Assembly: GCA_001771985.1 (NCBI GenBank)
Contig: MERG01000432.1
Coordinates: 1-36,834, forward strand
DNA: 36,834 bases
DNA from: Betaproteobacteria bacterium RIFCSPLOWO2_12_FULL_62_13
Lineage (GTDB): Bacteria; Pseudomonadota; Gammaproteobacteria; Burkholderiales; SG8-41
Reading direction: 5' to 3'
The position numbers and the translations under genes are program-made. Shown here piece by piece: positions 28,721-36,834 of this stretch. Every line of letters begins with the position of its first letter. The stretch's first letter is position 1. Under the pieces are notes generated by a model. That model made no database searches, had not been told where the DNA came from, and worked only from the letters and a program-made list of their open reading frames with translations.

Positions 28721-30728
28721 AGGCAAAATAATCGAAATCCTGTTCCCGATGCACGCGCCGCCGCACGCGGAAAACATGCGCGGGAACATGCGCCGGATCG
28801 AGCCGCACGAAGTTGCGCGAGCCTTCCCACAGGTAGTGTGCGCCGGTGAGCAGATCGTGCATCTGATACTGCGAGTGCGGATCGATGCGGAGCGCCGCCA
28901 GGTCAAGCTCGACCCATCCGGAATGGGTGTTTACCGGATCGAGGTTGACGACCGTTACGATCGCATTGTCGCGCGGCTCCTCGATCTTTGCATAGCAGAT
29001 CAACTGCTCGTTGTCGGTCGGGAAAAATCTCAGGCTCCAGTCCGACTGCAGCGCCGGATTCTCGCGGCGGATTCGGTTCAACAGCGCGATTAACGGACCC
29101 AGGCTGTCGGCTCGATCCAGGTCCCAGCGGCGCAACTGGTATTTTTCCGAGTCGAGGTACTCCTCGCTGCCGGGTTCGCGCGGCTTATTTTCCATGAGTT
29201 CATACGCCGGCCCGTAGATGCCGTAGCTTGCGGCAAGGGTTGCCGCGAGCACCAGGCGCGCCATGAACGTCGGGCGGCCGCCGAACTGCAGTGCTTCGGT
29301 GAGGATGTCGGGCGTGTTCGGCCACACGCTGGGTCGGAAGTACTCGCGCCCGGGCCCATTCGCGAGTTCGGTGAAATACTCGGTCAGTTCGTGCTTGGTA
29401 TTGCGCCAGGCAAAGTAGGTATATGATTGAGTGAAACCGAGCTTGGCGAGACGGTGCATCAGCTTCGGTCGCGTGAATGCTTCCGAAAGGAAGATCACGT
29501 CCGGGTGCGCGCGTTTTACCTCGCCAATCGCCCACTCCCAGAATGCGAACGCCTTGGTGTGGGGATTGTCCACCCGGAAGATCTTCACGCCTTCGCCGAT
29601 CCAGAATTCGATCACGCTCTTCAGCTCCTGCCACAGCGCACGCCAGTCGTCGCTTTCGAAGTTGAATGGATAGATATCCTGGTACTTCTTCGGCGGATTC
29701 TCGGCGTATTGCACGCTGCCATCGGGACGCCAACGGAACCACTGCGGGTGTTCCTTCACGTACGGGTGGTCGGGAGCACACTGGTACGCAATATCGAGGG
29801 CGATCTCGATGCCATGCTCGCGCGCCCTCAAGACGAGTCGGCGGAAGTCCTCGAGCGTCCCGAGCTCCGGGTGTACCGCCTTGAATCCGCCTTCGGCGGC
29901 GCCGATGGCCCACGGGCTGCCGACATCGGCCGGGCCGGCGACGAGTGCGTTGTTCCTGCCCTTGCGCCTTTCGCGCCCGATCGGATGGATTGGCGAAAGA
30001 TAAAGCACATCGAAGCCCAATTCTGCGACGTATGGGAGCCGCGCCTCGCAGTCGCGAAAAGTGCCGTGCCGCCCGGGCTCGGGAGAGGTGGAGCGTGGAA
30101 ACAGTTCATACCAGGTGCTGTAGCGCGCACGCTCCCGGTCGACCACCAGCGGCATCTCGACCGGCCATAGCGCCGCGAGGCTGCGCTCCGGGTAACGCGC
30201 CGTAATCTGCGCCAGCTCTTCGTCGAGAGCGATCGCTCGGAGCTTCTGCACCCCACTCTCCGCCTTGAGGCGGCTCGCCCAATCGCTGAGGCGCCTGCGA
30301 TGCGCGCCCTTCGCGCGTGCGGCCACCTCCCCGATCAGGCCGGCGCCGATGAGGGCGGCGATACGCAAGTCTTCAGCGTCTTCACGGCGGGCGAACTCGT
30401 TGCGCCACGACAGAAAATGATCCACCCAGGCGGTCACCGTATAGCGATAGGCTCCGGACGTCTCGGGAACAAAGCTCGCGCGCCAGCGGTCGTTGCCGAG
30501 ATGCGCCATGTCCACTTCGCGCCACGCGGTCTCGTCCTCGCCGCGCCAGCGCAACACCACGCGCAGCGCATCGTGCCCGTCGGCGAAGCAGTCGGCTTCG
30601 ACCGTGATGCGGTCGCCCGCGATCCTCTTGATTGCAAACCGCCCGCCGTCGACCGACGGGAAAACGCCGTCGATCGCGGCCCGCGCGCGGCCATCCTGGG
30701 CCCCCTGCTTCGCCTTCGCCTCAGGCAT
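28719..30728 (-). CDS. glgE: Alpha-1,4-glucan:maltose-1-phosphate maltosyltransferase (GlgE)
   Basis: 669 aa; [65 protein letters not shown]. Confidence 0.96.
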   Translation of the reverse strand: MPEAKAKQGAQDGRARAAIDGVFPSVDGGRFAIKRIAGDRITVEADCFADGHDALRVVLRWRGEDETAWREVDMAHLGNDRWRASFVPETSGAYRYTVTAWVDHFLSWRNEFARREDAEDLRIAALIGAGLIGEVAARAKGAHRRRLSDWASRLKAESGVQKLRAIALDEELAQITARYPERSLAALWPVEMPLVVDRERARYSTWYELFPRSTSPEPGRHGTFRDCEARLPYVAELGFDVLYLSPIHPIGRERRKGRNNALVAGPADVGSPWAIGAAEGGFKAVHPELGTLEDFRRLVLRAREHGIEIALDIAYQCAPDHPYVKEHPQWFRWRPDGSVQYAENPPKKYQDIYPFNFESDDWRALWQELKSVIEFWIGEGVKIFRVDNPHTKAFAFWEWAIGEVKRAHPDVIFLSEAFTRPKLMHRLAKLGFTQSYTYFAWRNTKHELTEYFTELANGPGREYFRPSVWPNTPDILTEALQFGGRPTFMARLVLAATLAASYGIYGPAYELMENKPREPGSEEYLDSEKYQLRRWDLDRADSLGPLIALLNRIRRENPALQSDWSLRFFPTDNEQLICYAKIEEPRDNAIVTVVNLDPVNTHSGWVELDLAALRIDPHSQYQMHDLLTGAHYLWEGSRNFVRLDPAHVPAHVFRVRRRVHREQDFDYFA

Positions 30729-32649
30729 CGCGGATCCCTTTCAGGATGATGGTTGCGAGCGGCGGCAATGTCACGCCCAGTGAATAGGGGCGCCCGTGTG
30801 CCGCGAGCGGAGCGGCTTCGACCCCGCCGAAGTTGCCCCAGCCGGCGCCGCCATACTCCCTGGCGTCGCTGTTGAGGATCTCGCGCCAGGTGCCGCCCCA
30901 GGGCACGCCCAGCACGTAGTTGGTGCGGGGCACCGGTGTGAAGTTACATACAACCAGCAAGGCACTGTCTCCCTTGCGGGGCTTGCGCAGGAACGAGATC
31001 ACGCTTGTTTCGGTGTCGTTGCAGTCGATCCACTCGAACCCTTCGTGCGAGAAATCGACCTCGTAGAGCGCCGGCTCCGAGCGGTAGACATGATTGAGAT
31101 CCGCAACCCAACGCTGCAATGTGGCATGCTCGGGCAGCGCCATCACCCACCACTCGAGTTGATCTTCGTGCGTCCACTCGCGCCGCTGCCCGAATTCCCC
31201 GCCCATGAAAAGCAGCTTCTTGCCCGGATGCGCCCACATGTAGCCATAGAGCGCGCGCAGGTTGGCAAATTGCTGCCAGACGTCACCCGGCATCTTGCCG
31301 ACGAGCGATCCCTTGCCGTGCACCACCTCGTCGTGGGAAAGCGGCAGCACGAAGTTTTCGTTGAACGCGTAGAGCAGGGAAAAAGTGAGGTGGCCGTGGT
31401 GAAACTTGCGGTGAATCGGGTCCTCGCGCATATAGGCGAGGGTGTCATGCATCCAGCCCATGTTCCACTTCATGCCGAAGCCCAGGCCGCCAAGGTGGGC
31501 CGGGCGGGAGACCATCGGCCATGCAGTGGATTCTTCGGCGATCGTCAGCACGTCCGGATGATCGCCGTACACTGCCTCGTTCAGCTTTTTCAGAAACTCG
31601 ATCGCCCCCAGGTTTTCCCGGCCGCCGTAGCGGTTTGGAATCCACTCGCCTTCCTTCCGCGCGTAGTCGAGATAGAGCATCGAGGCGACCGCATCCACGC
31701 GCAGCCCGTCCATGTGATACTTGTCCAGCCAGAACAGGGCCGACGAGAGCAGGAACGCGCGCACTTCGTTCCGCCCATAGTTGAATATGCTCGAGTTCCA
31801 CTCCGGATGGAAACCCTGCTTCGGGTCGGCATGCTCGAAGAGGTACGTGCCGTCGAAGAACACGAGCCCGTGGCCGTCGGTGGGAAAATGCGACGGCACC
31901 CAATCGAGAATCACGCCGATGCCTTGCTGATGGAGGTGGTCGACCAGATACATGAAGTCCTGCGGTGTGCCGTAACGCGCAGTCGGCGCGAAATAGCCGG
32001 TGGTCTGGTATCCCCAGGAGCCATAGAACGGGTGTTCGGTCACGGGCATCAGCTCGACGTGCGTGAAACCCATCTTCAACACGTACTGCGCAAGCTCATG
32101 CGCAAGCTCCCGGTAACCGAGGCACGCACCGTCCCGGCGACGCCACGATCCCGCATGCACTTCGTAAATCGCGATGGGCGCATCCAGCGCATTGCGCGCG
32201 CGGCGCGACGCCATCCAGTCGCCGTCGCCCCAGTCGTATTCGAGGCCCCAAACGCGCGAGCCGGTCGCCGGCGGGCACTCGGAGCAAAAGGCGAACGGGT
32301 CGGCCTTGTCAACGACATAGCCGTTCAGACGCGACTGGATGCGGTACTTGTAGTTCGCTCCGCGCTCGATGCCGCGAATCGATGCTTCCCAGATCCCGGA
32401 GCCGTCATCGCGCGCGTCAAGCGGATGCCGTTGCGGGTTCCAGTCGTTGAAGTCCCCGATCACTGAAACCGCTTCGGCGTTCGGCGCCCACAAAGCGAAA
32501 CGTGCTCCCGATACGCTTCCCTGCACGAGGTGCGCACCCAGCTTTTCGTGGAGGCGGCAATGGCTGCCTTCACGAAACAGATAGATGTCGTGAGGAGTCA
32601 GGAACTCCGGCGTTCCACTTGCAACTCCGCTATTGACCGTCGACTCCAT
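30721..32649 (-). CDS. glgB: 1,4-alpha-glucan branching enzyme (GlgB)
   Basis: 642 aa; [66 protein letters not shown]. Confidence 0.97.
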   Translation of the reverse strand: MESTVNSGVASGTPEFLTPHDIYLFREGSHCRLHEKLGAHLVQGSVSGARFALWAPNAEAVSVIGDFNDWNPQRHPLDARDDGSGIWEASIRGIERGANYKYRIQSRLNGYVVDKADPFAFCSECPPATGSRVWGLEYDWGDGDWMASRRARNALDAPIAIYEVHAGSWRRRDGACLGYRELAHELAQYVLKMGFTHVELMPVTEHPFYGSWGYQTTGYFAPTARYGTPQDFMYLVDHLHQQGIGVILDWVPSHFPTDGHGLVFFDGTYLFEHADPKQGFHPEWNSSIFNYGRNEVRAFLLSSALFWLDKYHMDGLRVDAVASMLYLDYARKEGEWIPNRYGGRENLGAIEFLKKLNEAVYGDHPDVLTIAEESTAWPMVSRPAHLGGLGFGMKWNMGWMHDTLAYMREDPIHRKFHHGHLTFSLLYAFNENFVLPLSHDEVVHGKGSLVGKMPGDVWQQFANLRALYGYMWAHPGKKLLFMGGEFGQRREWTHEDQLEWWVMALPEHATLQRWVADLNHVYRSEPALYEVDFSHEGFEWIDCNDTETSVISFLRKPRKGDSALLVVCNFTPVPRTNYVLGVPWGGTWREILNSDAREYGGAGWGNFGGVEAAPLAAHGRPYSLGVTLPPLATIILKGIRDA

Positions 32650-32652
32650 GGT

Positions 32653-33309
32653 TCACGCTCTCATTCCCATCAGAATAACGTGCACGCGATAGGGCCCGTG
32701 CGCACCGAGAGTGACCGTTTGCTCGATATCGGCGGTGCGCGACGGACCGGAAATGAAGTTGACCGCGCGCGGCGGCGCGCCAAGTTCGATGCGCAATAAC
32801 TGCCATGCTTCCTCCATGCCGCGCACGATGCGCCCGGATCGCACCAGCGCGACATGCGTCTCCGGCAGCAGGCTTACGGTCGCCGGCGTCCCTGGACCCG
32901 ACACCATCATCAACGTGCCGGTCTCGGCGATCGCGCAGTACGCGCCGGTAATGCCGACGAGATCGCCGTCGCGTGCCCCGCGCGCTTCAACACTCATTCC
33001 GGCCGCAGCCCACCGCAGTTGTGCCAGCTCCGGCCAGCATACCGCGGTAAGCGGCAGCGCATTCCGCCTGAGATAGGCCGCGACCGCTTGCGGCGCCTCA
33101 TTCGGTGCGCCGATTTCATCGATGGTGCTCGAGAGGGCGAGCGCGCGGAGGCGAAACTCCGCAATGAGATCGTGCGGCCCGCGCGGCCGTGGGCTGTGGG
33201 GATGAGCGGCGAGATGCGCGTGCACCCGCTCGCGCTCCGCAGCGTCCGGCGCCGGCGGCTTGCGCTGCGCCGCGCGGATGCGCGCAAGAATGTTTTCACG
33301 CGCACTCAT
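32653..33309 (-). CDS. lutC: LUD-domain protein, LutC/YkgG family
   Basis: 218 aa; GITGAYCAIAETGTLMMVSGPGTPATVSLLPETHVALV, ISGPSRTADIEQTVTLGAHGP. Confidence 0.93.
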   Translation of the reverse strand: MSARENILARIRAAQRKPPAPDAAERERVHAHLAAHPHSPRPRGPHDLIAEFRLRALALSSTIDEIGAPNEAPQAVAAYLRRNALPLTAVCWPELAQLRWAAAGMSVEARGARDGDLVGITGAYCAIAETGTLMMVSGPGTPATVSLLPETHVALVRSGRIVRGMEEAWQLLRIELGAPPRAVNFISGPSRTADIEQTVTLGAHGPYRVHVILMGMRA

Positions 33310-33386
33310 TCGGTGAAAACATTCTTAACAGAAAAGACACGAAAGGAGGGCGACTTAAAAACGCCGCAGGCCAGGTCACGCCTCAT

Positions 33387-33506
33387 TACTGAGCCTCGTG
33401 CAAATGGGTGACAAGCCATGTGAACCACAAATCTCCCCTCGCCCTCCGGGAGAGGGGCCAGGGGTGAGGGCTGAGTGGTGTCAGGCATTTTTTGCGACGC
33501 TCAGTA
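33387..33506. mobile_element. MITE-like element, copy D (shorter relative of 5982-6181)
   Basis: Left end TACTGAGCCTCGTGCAAATGGGTGACA; reverse complement of right end TACTGAGCGTCGCAAAAAATGCCTGACA; internal CTCCGGGAG hairpin. Confidence 0.65.
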
Positions 33507-33552
33507 GTCACGCTCAACCAGTCACGAGTTACCAGTCACGAGTCACGCCTCA
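33507..33552 (-). repeat. Degenerate heptamer array overlapping the mmsA-type gene stop codon
   Basis: Coding strand from the stop codon: TGAGGCG TGACTCG TGACTGG TAACTCG TGACTGG TTGAGCG TGAC. Confidence 0.8.
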
Positions 33553-35070
33553 CCCAAGCGTGGGCATATTCAACCCGGGCGCCGGCGTGTCCTGGTGCGG
33601 CCAGCGAGTGGTGATGACCTTGGTCCGGGTGTAGAACTTCACGCCCTCGACGCCGTGCAAGTGCAGGTCGCCGAAGAGCGAGTTCTTCCAACCGCCGAAA
33701 GAATAGAACGCGACCGGCACCGGGATCGGCACGTTCACGCCGACCATGCCCACCTGGATCTCGTTCTCGAAGCGCCGCGCTGCGCCGCCCGACTCGGTGA
33801 AAATCGCCGTGCCATTGGCGTAGGGGTTGCCGTTGACGAGCGTGATCCCGTCTTCGAGTGTTTTGGCGCGCAGCACGGCGAGCACCGGTCCAAAGATTTC
33901 GTCCTGGTAGATCTTCATTTCGGGCGTCACGTGGTCGAACAGCGTCGTACCGAGGAAGAAACCGCCCTCGTACCCCGGAACCTTCCGGGGGCGGCCATCC
34001 AGCACGAGCTTCGCGCCTTCCTTGATGCCCTGATCGATGTAACCCGCGACCTTGTCGCGGTGCTGGCGGGTGACAAGCGGCCCCATTTCCACACCCTCCT
34101 TGTCCCCCGGTCCGACCATGATCGCCTCGGCCTTTCTCTTTAGCAGGGCGACCAGCGGATCGGCGGCGGCGCCCACCGCCACCACGGCCGAGATCGCCAT
34201 GCAGCGCTCGCCCGCCGAACCGTAGGCGGCGCTGATCAGCGCATCCGCCGCAAACTCGAGGTCGGCGTCTGGCAGCACGACCGCGTGGTTCTTGGCGCCT
34301 CCGAGCGCCTGCACGCGCTTGCCGTTCTTCGCGCAAGTCTCGTAGACGTACTTGGCGATGGGAGTCGATCCAACGAAGGAAACCGCATTGATGCCCGGGT
34401 GGTTGAGGATCGCGTCCACCGCCTCCTTGTCGCCGTGTACGACGTTGAGGACCCCGTCGGGGAGGCCCGCTTCCGTTGCGAGTTCCGCCATGCGCGTCGA
34501 GGCCGACGGCACCTTCTCTGACGGTTTCAGGACAAAGGTGTTGCCGCAGGCGATCGCAACCGGAAACATCCACAGCGGCACCATCACCGGGAAATTGAAG
34601 GGCGTAATCCCGGCGCACACACCCACTGGTTGCCGCACCGTGTGGCAATCCACGCCGGTGCCGACGTCCTCGGAATGCTCGCCTTTCAGAAGGTGCGGGA
34701 TGCCGCAGGCGAACTCGACCACTTCGATCCCGCGCTGCACCGAACCCGTCGCGTCCGGCAGCGTCTTGCCGTGTTCCCCAGTGACGCGCTGCGCGAGGTC
34801 CTTCTGGTTCGCCTGCAGCAACTGGAGGAATTTCTGCATCACGCGTGCGCGTCGCAGCGGCGGCGTGTCGCGCCATCCAGGCAGCGCCGCCGCGGCAGCC
34901 TTCACCGCGGCGTCGATGTCGGCCGCGTTGCAAAACGGCACCCGGCGCGTGACGGCCCCGGTCGCGGGGTTGGTGACGTCACCGAAGCGGGCGCTCGCCG
35001 CGGGTTGTGCCCTGCCGTTGATCCACAGCGCTACGGTCTCGATGGTTTGCATATCAGCCGGTTTGTTCAT
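33550..35070 (-). CDS. mmsA: CoA-acylating methylmalonate-semialdehyde dehydrogenase (MmsA-like)
   Basis: 506 aa; GVCAGITPFNFPVMVPLWMFPVAIACGNTFVLKPSEKVPSA, ALGGAKNHAVVLPDAD, GSAGERCMAIS. Confidence 0.94.
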   Translation of the reverse strand: MNKPADMQTIETVALWINGRAQPAASARFGDVTNPATGAVTRRVPFCNAADIDAAVKAAAAALPGWRDTPPLRRARVMQKFLQLLQANQKDLAQRVTGEHGKTLPDATGSVQRGIEVVEFACGIPHLLKGEHSEDVGTGVDCHTVRQPVGVCAGITPFNFPVMVPLWMFPVAIACGNTFVLKPSEKVPSASTRMAELATEAGLPDGVLNVVHGDKEAVDAILNHPGINAVSFVGSTPIAKYVYETCAKNGKRVQALGGAKNHAVVLPDADLEFAADALISAAYGSAGERCMAISAVVAVGAAADPLVALLKRKAEAIMVGPGDKEGVEMGPLVTRQHRDKVAGYIDQGIKEGAKLVLDGRPRKVPGYEGGFFLGTTLFDHVTPEMKIYQDEIFGPVLAVLRAKTLEDGITLVNGNPYANGTAIFTESGGAARRFENEIQVGMVGVNVPIPVPVAFYSFGGWKNSLFGDLHLHGVEGVKFYTRTKVITTRWPHQDTPAPGLNMPTLG

Positions 35071-35087
35071 TGCAATCTCCTGTCTTT

Positions 35088-35150
35088 AGCGTTTAGCCTT
35101 TAGCGATCAGAGTTCATCGCTTATCGCTAATCGCTGATCGCTTATCGATT
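35088..35150. repeat. Degenerate heptamer array in two head-to-head blocks upstream of the mmsA-type gene
   Basis: AGCGTTT AGCCTTT AGCGATC AGAGTTC | ATCGCTT ATCGCTA ATCGCTG ATCGCTT ATCGATT. Confidence 0.85.
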
Positions 35151-35159
35151 CTGTAGTCG

Positions 35160-35267
35160 GTGTAGGTCAGGTTGCCGCGCGAGCGGCTACCTGACGCCTG
35201 TCTGCGTGCGGTCACGCACAGGCAGGCCAAGTGGATGTCGGGGAACGCTGCGCGTACCCCGACCTAC
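35160..35267 (+). repeat. Three-hairpin intergenic repeat, copy B
   Basis: GTGTAGGTCAGGTTGCCGC..GCGGCTACCTGAC..GCCTGTCTGCGTGCG..CGCACAGGC..AAGTGGATGTCGGGGAACGCTGCGCGTACCCCGACCTAC. Confidence 0.85.
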
Positions 35268-35274
35268 GTCTTCT

Positions 35275-35308
35275 GCACTCATCACTCATCGCTCATTATC
35301 GCTCATCA
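35275..35308 (-). repeat. Short TGA-rich heptamer-like array at the lutB stop codon
   Basis: Coding strand from stop: TGATGAG CGATAATGAG CGATGAG TGATGAG TGCAG. Confidence 0.7.
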
Positions 35309-36709
35309 CTGCTTTTTCGCTGTGTACTGCTCGCGAAACGTTTTCCCTTCAGGTGCCGGCAAGTCCCGCCCGCCGGTCCAGCCGCCGCCGAAAGGCAGAT
35401 TGTGAATCAATTTCTCGCCGCCGCCCACCCGCGCCAGCACCCGCGCGCCGATTCCGGCGAGCATCGCATAGACCCGCGGGCGCTGCGCAGCCCAGCCCCA
35501 GAGAATGAGACCCAGTCTTTCCGGCCAGGGTTTCAGCCCCTGTTCAAACTGCCGCTCGCGCAGCTTTCTCATGAGCTCAGGCAGCGGAATCTTGACCGGA
35601 CACACTACGCCGCACTGATTGCATAGCGTAGCGGCGTTGGGCAGGTCGAGCGCATTTTCGAGCCCGACGTACATGGGCGTCAGGACCGAGCCCATGGGGC
35701 CGGGGTAAACCCACCCGTAGGCGTGGCCGCCTATGCTTTGATAGACCGGACAATGATTCATGCAGGCGCCACAGCGTATGCAGCGCAGCATTGGCTGAAG
35801 CGCGCTGCCGATCAGTTTGGTGCGCCCGGCATCAACCAGAATCACATGAAAACGCTCCGGACCGTCGAGTTCGCCCTCGCCCCTGACCCCGGTCGTCACC
35901 GACATGTAATTGGTAACGATCTGTCCCGTGCCGTGGCGCGGCAGCAGCCGCAGCAGCGTCGTCACGTCCTCCAATGTCGCCACCACTTTCTCGATGCCGG
36001 TAATCGCCACGTGCACCCGCGGCAGCGTTGTCACCATGCGGCCGTTGCCTTCGTTGGTGACGATCAGCGTCGAACCGGTTTCAGCCACGATGAAGTTGGC
36101 ACCTGAAATTCCCATGTCTGCGGAGAGGAAATGCGGGCGCAATGTCTCGCGCGCTTCACGCGTGAGTTGGGCGATGCCGGTCTTGCGCGGTTTCCGGTGC
36201 TTTTCCTCGAACAAATCCGAAACTTCGTCCTTGCTCTTGTGCACCACCGGTGCCACGATGTGCGATGGCGGTTCGCGCGCAAGCTGCAGAATGTACTCGC
36301 CGAGGTCGGTCTCCATCACCTCGATGCCCGCCGCTTCGAGCGCGTCGTTCAGCGCACACTCCTCGCTCACCATGGACTTCGACTTGGCGACCTTGCGGAC
36401 ATTGTAATTGGCCGCAAGGTCGCACACGATGCGGTTCGCCTCTTCGGCGGTTTCCGCCCAATGCACGACCGCTCCGCGCGCGGTCGCCTTGCGCTCGAAC
36501 TCCTCAAGATAGAGATCGAGGTTGGCAAGCGCGCGCTCGCGGATCGCCGCACCCGCTTCGCGGATCGCGTCGAAGTTGTCCAGTTCGGCGACGCGCTCAG
36601 CGCGGCCTTTGACGAAATTATCCTGCAGCTTCTTGAGCGCAGCCTGCAGCTTCACGTCGGCGAGCTTTTTGCCGGCGCGCGCCTTGAAATGCATGGAAGC
36701 TACGCGCAT
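35306..36709 (-). CDS. lutB: LutB/YkgF-type iron-sulfur protein
   Basis: 467 aa; RCIRCGACMNHCPVYQSIGGHAYGWVYPGPMGSVLTP and CNQCGVVCPVKIPLPELMRKLR. Confidence 0.95.
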   Translation of the reverse strand: MRVASMHFKARAGKKLADVKLQAALKKLQDNFVKGRAERVAELDNFDAIREAGAAIRERALANLDLYLEEFERKATARGAVVHWAETAEEANRIVCDLAANYNVRKVAKSKSMVSEECALNDALEAAGIEVMETDLGEYILQLAREPPSHIVAPVVHKSKDEVSDLFEEKHRKPRKTGIAQLTREARETLRPHFLSADMGISGANFIVAETGSTLIVTNEGNGRMVTTLPRVHVAITGIEKVVATLEDVTTLLRLLPRHGTGQIVTNYMSVTTGVRGEGELDGPERFHVILVDAGRTKLIGSALQPMLRCIRCGACMNHCPVYQSIGGHAYGWVYPGPMGSVLTPMYVGLENALDLPNAATLCNQCGVVCPVKIPLPELMRKLRERQFEQGLKPWPERLGLILWGWAAQRPRVYAMLAGIGARVLARVGGGEKLIHNLPFGGGWTGGRDLPAPEGKTFREQYTAKKQ

Positions 36710-36723
36710 AAATTCAGTTCAAC

Positions 36724-36747
36724 CGCCAAGACGCCAAGGCGCCAAGA
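36724..36747. repeat. Tandem octamer CGCCAAGR x3
   Basis: CGCCAAGA CGCCAAGG CGCCAAGA. Confidence 0.8.
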
Positions 36748-36795
36748 GAAACAAGATGATGAAAAATAGGCGCTTCCGACCTTTCTGTGGGTGTC

Positions 36796-36815
36796 ATTCC
36801 CGTGCAAACGGGAAT
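36796..36815. repeat. Short inverted repeat of dRS3-like form ATTCCC-N8-GGGAAT
   Basis: ATTCCCGTGCAAACGGGAAT; extended stem ATTCCCGT/ACGGGAAT. Confidence 0.6.
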
Positions 36816-36834
36816 CCATACGGCGTTGAAAAAG

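Noticed and set aside
30796-32466. 556-aa plus-strand ORF
   Set aside because: Antisense shadow of glgB.
33536-34933. 465-aa minus-strand ORF in another frame
   Set aside because: Out-of-frame reading inside the mmsA-type gene.
35172-35405. 77-aa ORF with KWMSGNAARTPT
   Set aside because: Translation of three-hairpin repeat B; the same peptide appears from copy A, so it is a repeat artefact.

Overview
High-GC proteobacterial (probably betaproteobacterial; inference) chromosomal window in which every supported gene lies on the minus strand. Transcription runs right to left: lutB, mmsA-type dehydrogenase, lutC, glgB, glgE, treS-maltokinase fusion, TM-helix MscS-like protein, glgX, treZ, malQ-treY fusion, otsB, mscS, otsA, Kef-type antiporter, GCS2 carboxylate-amine ligase, C26 gamma-glutamyl hydrolase, nfeD, slipin, a secreted protein with two near-identical domains, a P-type cation ATPase, and mrp/mnh E-F-G (G cut by the window edge). 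The core is a trehalose/alpha-glucan system containing OtsAB, TreYZ, TreS-Mak-GlgE, GlgB, GlgX and MalQ, interleaved with mechanosensitive channels and ion transporters. The least explained material is intergenic: (i) two copies of a MITE-like element with ~29-bp terminal inverted repeats, one supplying the nfeD stop codon; (ii) two copies of a three-hairpin repeat; (iii) a ~413-bp imperfect palindrome with perfect termini and TTA flanks between treS-mak and glgE; (iv) degenerate 7- or 8-mer arrays starting at the TGA stop codon of three genes, two of the four arrays being head-to-head inverted; (v) two FNR/ANR-like boxes with class-II promoter spacing. No rRNA, tRNA or CRISPR array was seen. 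All calls come from reading the sequence and supplied ORFs; no database search was run.
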